42,906 nucleotides of DNA, from NCBI RefSeq assembly GCF_016464375.1, contig NZ_JADDIU010000044.1, forward strand, positions 1 through 42,906, read 5' to 3'. Shown piece by piece: positions 13,390 to 24,424 of this stretch. The number at the start of each line of letters is the position of its first letter. Position 1 is the first letter of the stretch. The notes below the pieces were generated by a model that saw only the letters and a list, made by a program, of their open reading frames with translations, ran no database searches and was not told the origin of the DNA. The position numbers and the translations under genes are program-made. The DNA comes from Bacillus renqingensis (lineage in GTDB: Bacteria > Bacillota > Bacilli > Bacillales > Cytobacillaceae).

Positions 13390-15360
13390 CTATCTATTTA
13401 AAAAATGCTTCTTGACAAAATCTGGCGCATGATCCTCATCGAAAGACATGATTTCATAAGAATCATCAATTTTATAGTAAAAGATCACCTTGTACTCTTT
13501 ATCAACAGATGCTGATGCCTGATCGAGAACCTGCCCCATCTGACGTTTATCGCGAATAACCAATGAACCCTCTTTGCTCTCTAACTCCTTCTTACTAGGA
13601 TCCATATCACCCTTATTGGCAAGATCGACTTTCACAATCAATGCATGCGAAAAATCCTCAGCAGTAACGGCTGCCCTGTTTAATAAATTCTTCTTCTTTA
13701 GCCACTTGCTAAAATGATGATAGCCGGGATTGAATTCACCAGCATCGACAACCTGACCATCTCCCATAAAAATTTCAATCATCGAACCGCGATCGTGGTA
13801 ATAAACGCTATCCTGATAGCTTTCTGCCAGCATATCTTTTCTTAGCGCTGAAAGGGCTTCTTTTATTTCCTCCGGATCGGATAGCAGGAGCTTTTTATTT
13901 AACGGTCCATAAGCGCTGATATTGATGGTCTTAATTTTGTTTTCTTTCACTTTAAAAATTGATTTTGCCGCCAGCTTGTATTCTTCTGATTCATAGATAG
14001 GCTTAAAAAAATCATCGTAAAGCCGCTCATTTACACTATACTCACGAGTCAGCGAGCTGCCATTTTTCAATTCATAGTGAATATAGAAATCGGTCAATGG
14101 TTCATGTTTCCGATGCTTCAAATTGCGATCGGCAAGAATCTGCCGGTGCATTCTCTGGACGGCCGCGATATTTGCCTTTTCCTTCATCGGCTTCATCCGA
14201 TTATAATCCTCATCCTTCTCACTATGATTCAGATAAAGTCTAGGATCATTAGTCAGCTGTACACTGCGGATATCTGCTACATCCGGGAGCCTGTTATCAT
14301 AGATTCCAAGCGTTTTGACTCCAAGGACAAGGACGATAACTATTGCGGCATAGACCGCTAAGCCTTTCACACGCCCAAAGACGCGCCATGTTTTTTGCAG
14401 CACCATTTCAGCGATAAAATAGCCGAATATAGTCCCAATCACATAACCGAATATTGTCCAGGCAAGATTATGATCGGAAACACCACTGAAATAGGTCCCG
14501 CCGAGAATCATCGTACAAAACGTAACGCCGTATTTAAAAACCGAACGCAGTTTTGGAAACGCAATTGCTTCTGAGGCCTGTTCCACCTTCCTTTTTTTAT
14601 AAATAAGCAGGGCCGCGGCATAGAAAACCACGGAAATGATAAGAAACAAAGCAGCATCATTCCAGTGAAATCCCCTGCCGTTTAGAGTAGCCGCATAGGT
14701 GATCGGTGACATTTTTTCCAGCTGTTGATCCAAGAAAAAATCACTTGGGAAGCCATAAAACAATATTTTCAAGTTATTAAACAACAAAAGTACAAACCCA
14801 AAAGGAAAAAACAGAAAAATATACGATAGAATGGCATGAACCGCTGATATTCCCGTTACCATCGCAATCATTACACTTGCGGTATATAAAATGAGTGCAA
14901 TGACGGTGGTCGTACCAGCCCAGTGAAATAAGTCCTCCAGGGTAAACAATCGGCCAAAGTCTAAGATGGAATGCAAGATCATAATGATTAGCGTGATAAC
15001 GACGACTGGCGCGATTAAGAACACCATTCCTGTCAGCACATAATGATGAAAAATCTTCTCCCGTTTTAAAGGCAGGCTATGCATAAGGTCAGACGCTTGC
15101 TTTACGTGAAGGAAGCGGAATAGAAACACCGCCAGAATCACCGGTACAATCACCAGCAAACCAAGTTGAAACTCAAAGTTAAGCTGAAAAAGGAAGTTGT
15201 GCCCTTCGTAATCAGGAAAATGTTCATTCGAGTACATCATCAACATGGCTATTGGCAGGATAAACAGCAAACCGAGAAAATAAACAATCGAGATCCAACC
15301 GCTGCTTCTGGCAATGTGTCTGATCATTTCTTTGTTAAACCAAGACATTTTTGATGGCAT
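13390..15360 (-). CDS. Large ABC transporter permease of a YtrA-type operon (DUF6449-like)
   Basis: Membrane component of about 656 residues. The start MPSKMSWFNKEM is chosen because GGGGGAT lies nine bases upstream; it overlaps the ATPase gene by 26 bases. About eight helices fill residues 15-365 (for example SIVYFLGLLFILPIAMLMM, LVIVPVILAVFLFRFL, VFLIAPVVVITLIIMIL, GLAVYAAIVIVLVLGVK). An extracytoplasmic region of about 270 residues follows, containing the phrases IRSVQLTNDPRLYLN and SAYGPLNKKLLLSDPEEIKE. The layout resembles permeases encoded beside short GntR regulators and annotated as DUF6449 in Bacillus. The substrate is unknown; B. subtilis Ytr relatives respond to cell-wall antibiotics. 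Confidence 0.8.
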   Translation of the reverse strand: MPSKMSWFNKEMIRHIARSSGWISIVYFLGLLFILPIAMLMMYSNEHFPDYEGHNFLFQLNFEFQLGLLVIVPVILAVFLFRFLHVKQASDLMHSLPLKREKIFHHYVLTGMVFLIAPVVVITLIIMILHSILDFGRLFTLEDLFHWAGTTTVIALILYTASVMIAMVTGISAVHAILSYIFLFFPFGFVLLLFNNLKILFYGFPSDFFLDQQLEKMSPITYAATLNGRGFHWNDAALFLIISVVFYAAALLIYKKRKVEQASEAIAFPKLRSVFKYGVTFCTMILGGTYFSGVSDHNLAWTIFGYVIGTIFGYFIAEMVLQKTWRVFGRVKGLAVYAAIVIVLVLGVKTLGIYDNRLPDVADIRSVQLTNDPRLYLNHSEKDEDYNRMKPMKEKANIAAVQRMHRQILADRNLKHRKHEPLTDFYIHYELKNGSSLTREYSVNERLYDDFFKPIYESEEYKLAAKSIFKVKENKIKTINISAYGPLNKKLLLSDPEEIKEALSALRKDMLAESYQDSVYYHDRGSMIEIFMGDGQVVDAGEFNPGYHHFSKWLKKKNLLNRAAVTAEDFSHALIVKVDLANKGDMDPSKKELESKEGSLVIRDKRQMGQVLDQASASVDKEYKVIFYYKIDDSYEIMSFDEDHAPDFVKKHFLNR

Positions 15361-16234
15361 AGCCGATATCCCCCATTTCGTAAATAAAGATTTCCTCGAG
15401 TGTAAGCGGGAGTAAGTCAAAAATGACAGGATTTGTCTCACGGATTTGTTTGGCTATCAAGTCCTCTTCCCCTCTGACAATGAAAAGGCTGACGCTTCCC
15501 CGTTTTTCGCTGTGAAGCGGTTTAAGGGTCTTTATCAATTTGTTTGGTACACTATCCCGATAGGCAACCTGCACCTTATGGATGTCGCTTTTCAGTTCAT
15601 CCAGTTCTTTTTCCAAAATGAGTGTTCCTTTATGGATGATGCCGATATGATCACAAATATCTTCAATCTCACGGAGGTTATGGGATGAAATCAAAATCGT
15701 CATCTCTCTTTGGGCAACATCATGGATGAGCAGATTCTTTACCTTCTCCCTTACGACAGGATCGAGGCCGTCCAGCGGCTCATCGAGGATGAGAATCTCA
15801 GGGTTGGCGGACAGGGCCAAGATGAACGCAATCTGCCGCTGCCAGCCTTTTGAAAAAGTCTGGATTTTTTTCTTTAAATGAACCTCAAACAGCTGGGCAA
15901 GCTTTTCGAAACGTTCCTCACTCCAGCTTGGATAACAGCTCTTATAGAAATAGGCCATTTGTGTCGTTGTATAATGCGAAAAGACAAATGGTTGATCCGG
16001 TATGTAAAAAATTTTTTGCTTCAGGCTAATATTTTCATAAACCGGGGTGCCGTCTACCAAGATGTCACCCTGATCCTGCCGGTATATGCCTGCAAGCAGC
16101 TTGATTAAGGTTGTTTTTCCTGCACCGTTTGAGCCAATTAGTCCGTAAATCGAGCCTTTTTGAATCGATAGGTTGACGTTTTCCAGCGCTTGAAGCCGGT
16201 CAAATTGCTTGTGGACATGTTTCATTTCAATCAT
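15335..16234 (-). CDS. ABC transporter ATP-binding protein
   Basis: Nucleotide-binding subunit of the adjoining permease, about 299 residues. Walker A GSNGAGKTT (near 38-46), Q-loop at YIPDQPFVF, a weak signature FSKGWQRQIAF in place of LSGGQ, Walker B EILILDEPLDGLD and the switch His in ILISSHNLREIEDI. The modified signature is common in the YtrB/CcmA-like group. The ATG at 16234 follows AGGAGGGAGGG and overlaps the GntR stop by eight bases, so the two genes are coupled. Confidence 0.93.
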   Translation of the reverse strand: MIEMKHVHKQFDRLQALENVNLSIQKGSIYGLIGSNGAGKTTLIKLLAGIYRQDQGDILVDGTPVYENISLKQKIFYIPDQPFVFSHYTTTQMAYFYKSCYPSWSEERFEKLAQLFEVHLKKKIQTFSKGWQRQIAFILALSANPEILILDEPLDGLDPVVREKVKNLLIHDVAQREMTILISSHNLREIEDICDHIGIIHKGTLILEKELDELKSDIHKVQVAYRDSVPNKLIKTLKPLHSEKRGSVSLFIVRGEEDLIAKQIRETNPVIFDLLPLTLEEIFIYEMGDIGYAIKNVLV

Positions 16235-16616
16235 TTGATTCCCTCCCTCCTTTTGCCGCATCTAAATCTTGGATCAATTGAATCAGTTCATTTGCCGTGA
16301 TTCCAAGGAAGAGCGCCTCTAAAATGAGCCTTTCAAGCTCCTGCTTTACCGTTTTTATTTTTTCTAAATCCTTTAGTTTATGATTGGGATTGACAAAGCT
16401 TCCTTTTCCTTTAATGGAATAGATAAACCCTTGGTTCTCTAGTTCCCGGTAAGCCTTTTGAATCGTATTCGGATTGATGGTCAGCGTTACCGCCAATGTT
16501 CGGACAGACGGCACCTGTTGATCAGGCTTCAACACCTCATTCATGATTAGCTCCTTCATCTTATCGACCAGTTGTTCATAAATCGGTTTACGGCTCCTCA
16601 TGTCCAGCTCAAACAT
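16227..16616 (-). CDS. GntR family regulator, YtrA subfamily
   Basis: DNA-binding repressor of 129 residues. The winged helix is MFELDMRSRKPIYEQLVDKM through VPSVRTLAVTLTINPNTIQKAYRELENQGF. A short C-terminal tail of about 55 residues, mostly helical, follows instead of a large effector domain, which defines the YtrA subfamily. The ATG at 16616 is preceded by GGGGG; longer frames have no site and run into a repeat. First gene of the GntR-ATPase-permease-sigma operon. Its likely operator is the 27-bp palindrome at 16638. Confidence 0.9.
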   Translation of the reverse strand: MFELDMRSRKPIYEQLVDKMKELIMNEVLKPDQQVPSVRTLAVTLTINPNTIQKAYRELENQGFIYSIKGKGSFVNPNHKLKDLEKIKTVKQELERLILEALFLGITANELIQLIQDLDAAKGGRESND

Positions 16617-16637
16617 AACGGACCCCCAATCTGTATT

Positions 16638-16673
16638 AAGTGTACTATGATTCATAGTACACTTTGAATTATA
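16638..16673 (-). promoter_or_regulatory. YtrA-type operator and promoter -10
   Basis: Perfect 27-bp palindrome (16638-16664) containing AGTGTA, 13 bases, TACACT, which is the operator pattern I know for B. subtilis YtrA. TATAAT lies at 16673-16668 on the minus strand, so the operator covers the expected transcription start. The -35 is poor. Autorepression by the GntR protein is a firm inference. Confidence 0.75.
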
Positions 16674-16713
16674 AGCCCTCCTCCGGAAAAAGGGAAGTAC
16701 TTTTTTTAAAATT

Positions 16714-16726
16714 GGTGCCAGGCACC
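16714..16726 (+). repeat. Diverged 13-bp fragment of the palindromic repeat
   Basis: GGTGCCAGGCACC, one base different from the core GGTGTCAGGCACC, making it a perfect small hairpin of its own. It adjoins the MITE-like element at 16737. Confidence 0.45.
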
Positions 16727-16736
16727 ATAACAAAAA

Positions 16737-16857
16737 GGGGCTGTCCAAAAAGTCGATTTTTCGACTCTTGGACGCCCCTTTTTCTGTTCAAAAATGTTGA
16801 TATAACAGCATTCTTAATTTTTTATTTTTATAGGATTTGCCCTTTTTGGACAGCCCC
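16737..16857. repeat. MITE-like hairpin repeat, copy 2
   Basis: A 121-bp element with terminal inverted repeats GGGGCTGTCCAAAAAG and CCTTTTTGGACAGCCCC. Inside its left end, GTCGATTTTTCGAC makes a hairpin that closes with GGACGCCCC. On the minus strand the element ends CAGCCCCTTTTTG, a plausible intrinsic terminator placed seven bases after the LacI-family stop. Its reverse complement aligns along its length with 9903-10002, with a central insertion of about 20 bp. No target duplication is obvious. Confidence 0.8.
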
Positions 16858-16863
16858 GTAAGT

Positions 16864-18916
<2,053 letters not shown>

Positions 18917-18970
18917 TCTCTTCACTCCCATATCTAGTAAATTCAGGGCCTTTCTTCAAACATTCTCGGT

Positions 18971-19195
18971 CTATCTACAAAATGGATGGGCCTATCTTTT
19001 AAAAATTCGTACCCTAGCTACAAAATTCTGTATCCTAGCTACAAAGCTTCGTACACTATCTATAAAATTTCGCCCTATCTACAAAAATTAGTGACTTATC
19101 TACAAAATTCCGTATGCTATCTACAAAAATTCATACCTTATCTACAAAATTCACAGCCCTAACTACAAATTCCAACCGTCTATCGACAATTTTTG
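18971..19195. repeat. Array of about eleven degenerate 21-bp units
   Basis: Units of the form TATCTACAAAATTCGTACC recur with a period of 19-24 bases, for example TATCTACAAAAATTAGTGAC, TATCTACAAAATTCCGTATG, TATCTACAAAAATTCATACC and TATCTACAAAATTCACAGCC. The core CTACAAAATT is well kept, while the remainder varies. It fills the galT-galM gap inside what should be one operon. There are no unique spacers, so it is not CRISPR. Possible roles are multiple protein or RNA-binding sites, or simple slippage. Confidence 0.85.
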
Positions 19196-19208
19196 GTTTA
19201 TTTTTCCA

Positions 19209-20717
19209 TTATAGTGTTTTAATAAACCGCTCAAACGCATTTCTTCCTGCTTCATCGCGTTTGAACACACCGGCATCCTCTAATACTCGTAAAAATTTCT
19301 TTCCAACCTCTTCCCGGACAATCGTTTCAATGTTCTCTTCAGTAGCAGTGGAGCCATAACGCATTTTCAGCTGTTCCGCCCATTCGAGATGGTAATCAGC
19401 CACATTGGCTTCACGACCAAGGATATAATTTTCCACTTCGGCAAGTTCGTTTTTCAAGCGAGCCGGTAAAACCGCCAGCCCCATAACTTCAATTAAGCCG
19501 ATATTTTCCTTCTTAATATGATGGACATCGGCATGCGGATGGAAAATACCGAGCGGATGCTCTTCGCTCGTCCGATTGTTGCGCAGAACTAAATCCAATT
19601 CAAACCATTCGCCTCTTTTACGAGCAATCGGTGTTATTGTGTTATGCGGAATTGCACCCGTTCGAGCTAAAATTCCAACCGACTCATCACTGTAGTTTTT
19701 CCACCTTTGTAAAATATGTGTGCCGGCTTCGACAAGCGAACCGCTCTCCTGTGAACGGAGTCGAATCACCGACAGCGGCCATTTCACTACGGAGCAGTGG
19801 ACATTGGGAAACCCAGCCATTTCAAATGCCCAGTCCTCCCCCGCCTTCGCCATCGCAAATTCATAATTCCCGCCCTGGTAATGGTCATGCGACAGAATCG
19901 AACCGCCGACAATCGGCAGGTCGGCATTTGAGCCAAGGAAGTAATGCGGAAATTGCTCCACAAACGACAATAAACGCTGGAACGAATCAGGACTGATCTT
20001 CATGTCAGTATGCTTTTCAGATAATACGATACAATGTTCGTTATAGTACACATATGGCGAATATTGCAAATACCAAGTTTGACCTAACAAATTTACGCGA
20101 ATCATTCGGTGATTCGAGCGGGCCGGATGACCAATCCTTCCGGCATAACCCTCATTCTCAATACAAAGCAGGCATTTCGGATAGGAGACTGCCTTCGCCT
20201 CCCGTTCACGGGCAATATTCTTCGGATCCTTCTCCGGCTTTGATAGATTAATCGTAATATCAAGCTCACCGTACTCTGTTGGCACCTTATACTCAATATT
20301 ATTGCGAATCCGCTTCATCTGAATATAATTACTATTTTTACTTAACGCATAAAAATAATCGGTGGCTGCTTCCGGACTGTGCTGATATTTTTCGAAAAAA
20401 AGCCGATTAACCGTTGACGGGCGGGCAATAAAACAATTCATAATTTTACTTGCAAAAATTTCCCGCTCATCAAAAATATCTTCAATAAAGGCCTGTTTAC
20501 AAGCATAATCGACGATTTGCCCGAGTAAATCCGGGATAATTTCCGGGTTGGCCTCACTGGGTGATTCTGTTTTTTTAAAATCAGTTAAGTGAAGGAGTAA
20601 CAAAACTTGATTACGTGTGTAGATTTCATCCTCCTTATCGATCAATTCGGCTGCAATTGCCTGATTCAGTAGCTGTTGAACTAATTGATCAATCATTGGT
20701 GCCACCCTTTCCGTCAT
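19209..20717 (-). CDS. galT: UDP-glucose-hexose-1-phosphate uridylyltransferase, class II
   Basis: Transfers UMP from UDP-glucose to galactose-1-phosphate. The 502 residues and sequence match the long GalT type of Firmicutes rather than the roughly 350-residue E. coli type. The active-site block VGGSILSHDHYQGGNYEFAM contains the H-x-H-like motif, and an earlier block reads NEGYAGRIGHPARSNHRMIR. The ATG at 20717 overlaps the galK stop (ATGA), though a second ATG at 20696 has a better ribosome site (AAAGGGTGG). Co-transcribed with galK. No galE is in the window, so UDP-galactose 4-epimerase must be elsewhere. Confidence 0.95.
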   Translation of the reverse strand: MTERVAPMIDQLVQQLLNQAIAAELIDKEDEIYTRNQVLLLLHLTDFKKTESPSEANPEIIPDLLGQIVDYACKQAFIEDIFDEREIFASKIMNCFIARPSTVNRLFFEKYQHSPEAATDYFYALSKNSNYIQMKRIRNNIEYKVPTEYGELDITINLSKPEKDPKNIAREREAKAVSYPKCLLCIENEGYAGRIGHPARSNHRMIRVNLLGQTWYLQYSPYVYYNEHCIVLSEKHTDMKISPDSFQRLLSFVEQFPHYFLGSNADLPIVGGSILSHDHYQGGNYEFAMAKAGEDWAFEMAGFPNVHCSVVKWPLSVIRLRSQESGSLVEAGTHILQRWKNYSDESVGILARTGAIPHNTITPIARKRGEWFELDLVLRNNRTSEEHPLGIFHPHADVHHIKKENIGLIEVMGLAVLPARLKNELAEVENYILGREANVADYHLEWAEQLKMRYGSTATEENIETIVREEVGKKFLRVLEDAGVFKRDEAGRNAFERFIKTL

Positions 20718-21895
20718 TTTACTGCATCCAATTCGATTTCTTTCGCCCCATCACCGATGCTGGCAACATAGAAATCGGCCGCATAGCCAATTTTATCAAG
20801 GTAAGCCGCACCAACATGGGCAATAAAGTGATCCACCTCGTTATTCTCGACTATGGCAATCGCACAGCCGCCAAAGCCTGCCCCCGTCATTCTGGCACCG
20901 AGGACTCCCGGCTGATTCCAAGCCGCTTCTACTAAACTATCAAGCTCTACTCCCGTTACTTCATAATCATCACGTAAAGAAATATGGGATTGGTTCATCA
21001 ATTGCCCAAATGCTGCAAGATTCCCTGCCTTTAACTCGTCAAGTGCCTTCAAGGTTCTAATATTTTCATATACTGCATGTTTCGCCCGTTTACGAACGGT
21101 CTCATTTGAAATTACATGCTGATGTTCGTCAAATTGTTTTTCCGAAAGCTGCCCAAGCGCTTCAATCGGAAGGTCTTGCTGCAGCTGTTCGAGCGCTTCT
21201 TCACATTCACTTCTGCGCTCGTTGTACTTGGAATCTGCTAACTCCCTCCGCTTGTTCGTATTCATTATGATAATTTTGTGGTTTTCTAGCTGAATAGGGG
21301 CGTACTCATACTTTAGCGTCTGGCAATCCAATAATATTCCAGCATCCTTCTTGCCCATACCAACGGCAAATTGGTCCATGATTCCGCTGTTGACACCGAT
21401 GAATTCATTTTCCACCCGCTTACCAATTTTGATTAAATCAAGCCGGGGAACATCTAACTGAAATAGGCCATTAACGAGCACGCCTGTCAACAGTTCGATC
21501 GAGGCCGAAGAGGATAGCCCCGCACCATTTGGTATATTTCCTTCGATAGCACAATCAAATCCTGTTGGAATGTTAAATCCTGCCTCCATAATGTAGCGGA
21601 TCATTCCTTTTGGATAATTGGCCCATACATGTTCTTGATCATAATCTAGTTGATTTAAGTTAAATTCGATAACTCCCGTTTCAGGAAAGTTCTTTGAATA
21701 GAGGCGGACAAGCTGGTCCTCCCGCTTTCTCGCTACCGCATAGGTGCCATACGTAATAGCACATGGAAATACATGGCCGCCGTTGTAATCCGTATGTTCC
21801 CCGATTAAATTAATCCGGCCCGGAGCAAAGAAGGCTTGTTTAGGTAAAACATGAAATACCTCCAAAAAGACTTTGTTCAATGTTTTAACGTTCAT
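20714..21895 (-). CDS. galK: Galactokinase
   Basis: Phosphorylates galactose to galactose-1-phosphate. 393 residues of the GHMP kinase family. The galactokinase signature GRINLIGEHTDYNGG is at 26-40, the ATP loop GAGLSSSAS at 124-132, catalytic Asp in GVNSGIMDQFAVG near 168, and the third GHMP motif GARMTGAGFGGCAI near 343. The ATG has AGGGGG upstream. Leader of galKTM; an inverted repeat TTTTACTA-N4-TAGTAAAA sits about 55 bases upstream and a palindromic repeat separates it from the alpha-galactosidase gene. Confidence 0.97.
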   Translation of the reverse strand: MNVKTLNKVFLEVFHVLPKQAFFAPGRINLIGEHTDYNGGHVFPCAITYGTYAVARKREDQLVRLYSKNFPETGVIEFNLNQLDYDQEHVWANYPKGMIRYIMEAGFNIPTGFDCAIEGNIPNGAGLSSSASIELLTGVLVNGLFQLDVPRLDLIKIGKRVENEFIGVNSGIMDQFAVGMGKKDAGILLDCQTLKYEYAPIQLENHKIIIMNTNKRRELADSKYNERRSECEEALEQLQQDLPIEALGQLSEKQFDEHQHVISNETVRKRAKHAVYENIRTLKALDELKAGNLAAFGQLMNQSHISLRDDYEVTGVELDSLVEAAWNQPGVLGARMTGAGFGGCAIAIVENNEVDHFIAHVGAAYLDKIGYAADFYVASIGDGAKEIELDAVK

Positions 21896-21950
21896 GGCAG
21901 AATCCCCCTATCATTAGTCTTAAAATACTGTAATCCCTTTCATTCTTCAA

Positions 21951-21970
21951 TTTTACTACCACTAGTAAAA
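21951..21970. promoter_or_regulatory. Candidate GalR-type operator upstream of galK
   Basis: Perfect inverted repeat TTTTACTA-CCAC-TAGTAAAA. Related partial sites (ATTTTACTTAAATTTTACTA) lie at 21982-22001. The position between terminator and galK start, with a LacI-family gene at the end of the same operon, suggests its binding site, although a central CG typical for many LacI operators is absent. Confidence 0.5.
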
Positions 21971-22000
21971 GGAAATCAATTATTTTACTTAAATTTTACT

Positions 22001-22057
22001 AAAAAGTGGTGTCAGGCACCATGTGAAAAATTCACATGGTGCCTGACACCACTTTTT
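22001..22057. repeat. Full palindromic repeat with extended stem, likely terminator
   Basis: The 43-bp palindrome (22008-22050) is extended on both sides by AAAAAGT and ACTTTTT, giving a stem of about 28 bp. Read on the minus strand it ends in ACTTTTTAG, so it looks like a genuine intrinsic terminator. It overlaps the first two bases of the alpha-galactosidase stop codon and separates that gene from galK. Confidence 0.9.
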
Positions 22058-24290
22058 ACCGGTTGATACTGTTCAAATAAAATACTCTCGACTGAAAGTC
22101 ACCACTGCGTGTGGCATTTCCGCTGTTGACTCCATTAAATTCGGTTGGAAGCGGGAGACCCACTTGCATTAATTCGTCACCATAATAGGTTCGCCCCCCG
22201 CCTTCTGCCTTATATACCAATGATTCATCTAAACCCGTTAATCTTAAAGTTTGGTGCTTAAGAGAATTTGGCGTCGCTAATACCTTATACCAGCCAACAA
22301 GTACTTCAGTACGGTCTTGACTAACAACCATCCAAGCTGTTTCATTGCCTGAAAAAGGACTTAGCAGCCTATAAAATTGTCCATCACGAATTAAACCGCG
22401 ATGCTGCTTATAAAATGCAACCTGTTTCTTAATCTCGATTCGCTCCACCTCAGACAACAGCAAAGGGTCTAATTCATAGCCAAATATTCCAAAATAGGCT
22501 GTGTTTGCCCGAGTTGACAAAGGTGTAGTCCGCATTGTTTGATGATTTGGAACCGCCGCGACATGGGAACCCATACTATAAATCGGATAGGCAAAGGATG
22601 TTCCATATTGGATTTTTAATCTTTCAATAGCATCTGTATCATCACTTGTCCAAGCCTGCGGTGCATAATACATCATTCCAGGATCAAATCGCCCTCCACC
22701 GCCGGCACATGATTCAAACATCACATTTGGGAACTCCTTTGTTAAACGGCCGTATAGATAATAAACTCCTAAAATATATCGATGGAAAAATTCACCCTGC
22801 CGATTAGGCTCAAGTTTTTGAGAGAACGGCTCAGTTATATTTCGATTCATATCCCATTTAATGTAAGATAGATTAGTCTTGCGAATAATATCAGCCATTT
22901 TTTGATAGATGTAATCAACAATTTCAGGTCTTGAAAAATCAAGTACAAGTTGGTTGCGTCCAAGGGTATACGGCTGTCCCGACATCCCTACAGCCCAATC
23001 AGGATGTTCTCTAAATAATTCGCTATCGGGACTAATCATTTCCGGTTCAAACCACAGACCAAATTCCATCCCCATATCGGATATTTTCTTTGCTAAACTC
23101 TCTAACCCATTCGGCAGTTTATTTTCATCTACCTGCCAATCACCAAGGGATGAGGTATCATTGTTTCTCTTTCCAAACCAGCCATCATCCAGGACAAACA
23201 ATTCAATTCCCAATTCCCTTGCAGATTCAGCAATATTCACAAGCTTCTCTTCGTTAAAATCAAAATAGGTGGCTTCCCAGTTATTAATCAGAATGGGACG
23301 TTCTTCTTTTTTCCATCGGCTTGGAATCAGATGGTCACGATAAAGAGTATGAAAAGACTGGCTCATTCCGTTTAAACCTTGATCCGAGTAAACCATTACC
23401 ACTTCTGGAGTTTGAAAAGATTCCTCAGTCTTCAGATTCCAACTAAAGCCAAACGGATGGATTCCAACCATTACCCGCGCTGTATCATAATGGTCAACCT
23501 CCACCTGCATTATAAAATTGCTGCTATAAACAAAATTAAAACCATAAACCTCTCCCGAATGCTCCGTAGTATTGGGCCGTTTTAAAGCAAGAAAGGGATT
23601 AAGGTGATGTGAACTTGCCCCCCGTAAACTTGAAATCGACTGGGTTCCGGATTCTAGTATTCTTTCTTTCACGTGCCGTTCTCTTGACCATGCACCTGCC
23701 AAATGGATAAAAAGAAACTCTTTGTCCGGAAAGTCGATTGATGCCCCCATTAATCGATCTATCACTAAGTTTAATGGACCATTGTTTTTAACAGAGGCAC
23801 TTCTGGTTATAACAGGTAGATCACGAAAAATACTATAATTTAACGTTAGTTCCGCTTGAAGGTATTTATCCTTTAGGATGATTTGCAGCGTACTAGCTTT
23901 CTGGTTGTCCTCTGCATAGGTTGCCGGCAGGTAATCAAGACGGGGTTTCCCTTCAAGTACCCTAAACGATTTATATTTAAAATCTGGTATATGACTGCTA
24001 TTTCTCTTCCTCACACCAATCGCAGGTTCACGGAAATCCGAATTTCCATATGCAGGATATTCTTGACGCAATGTTTCCAAGCTAAAAGCTGGATCATCTT
24101 CATAAACATGACAACTGGCTGCTGTCGGAACATCATATATTTGGAGATGAGAAAAATCTGTCCTGTGTCGTAAGGCCTTTCCATAATAAAGATGACCTAA
24201 CTGACCATTCTTCATAACGTGGAAAATATAGCTGACCTGGCCATTTGTTAAATGGAATTGCTGACTATCTTGATTTACATATATAAGCAT
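22056..24290 (-). CDS. Alpha-galactosidase, GH36
   Basis: Hydrolyses terminal alpha-galactosyl residues (melibiose, raffinose, galacto-oligosaccharides) in the cytoplasm; no signal peptide. 744 residues from the ATG at 24290, which has AGGGTGAT upstream. GH36 architecture: N-terminal beta-sandwich to about 320, then a TIM barrel with PILINNWEATYFDF (333-346), LDDGWFGKRN, GLWFEPEMISPDSELF (411-426), nucleophile Asp480 in YIKWDMNRN, SCAGGGGRFDPGM and the acid/base Asp region TSDDTDA (548-554). Supplies galactose to galKTM, located just downstream. Confidence 0.96.
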   Translation of the reverse strand: MLIYVNQDSQQFHLTNGQVSYIFHVMKNGQLGHLYYGKALRHRTDFSHLQIYDVPTAASCHVYEDDPAFSLETLRQEYPAYGNSDFREPAIGVRKRNSSHIPDFKYKSFRVLEGKPRLDYLPATYAEDNQKASTLQIILKDKYLQAELTLNYSIFRDLPVITRSASVKNNGPLNLVIDRLMGASIDFPDKEFLFIHLAGAWSRERHVKERILESGTQSISSLRGASSHHLNPFLALKRPNTTEHSGEVYGFNFVYSSNFIMQVEVDHYDTARVMVGIHPFGFSWNLKTEESFQTPEVVMVYSDQGLNGMSQSFHTLYRDHLIPSRWKKEERPILINNWEATYFDFNEEKLVNIAESARELGIELFVLDDGWFGKRNNDTSSLGDWQVDENKLPNGLESLAKKISDMGMEFGLWFEPEMISPDSELFREHPDWAVGMSGQPYTLGRNQLVLDFSRPEIVDYIYQKMADIIRKTNLSYIKWDMNRNITEPFSQKLEPNRQGEFFHRYILGVYYLYGRLTKEFPNVMFESCAGGGGRFDPGMMYYAPQAWTSDDTDAIERLKIQYGTSFAYPIYSMGSHVAAVPNHQTMRTTPLSTRANTAYFGIFGYELDPLLLSEVERIEIKKQVAFYKQHRGLIRDGQFYRLLSPFSGNETAWMVVSQDRTEVLVGWYKVLATPNSLKHQTLRLTGLDESLVYKAEGGGRTYYGDELMQVGLPLPTEFNGVNSGNATRSGDFQSRVFYLNSINR

Positions 24291-24424
24291 GAATATCACC
24301 CTGCTATTCAATGTCGTTACGGTGTTAGTTTACAATTTCCTCAGGAAGACAGGAGGTGTTGTAACCCCCTATCCAATTAATTTTTCTTTGAATTTATAAC
24401 ATGTAAATAAAATCTCTAAAATCA

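Noticed and set aside
18971..19195. Possible CRISPR array
   Set aside because: Units of about 21 bases are contiguous and degenerate, with no unique spacers and no cas genes nearby.
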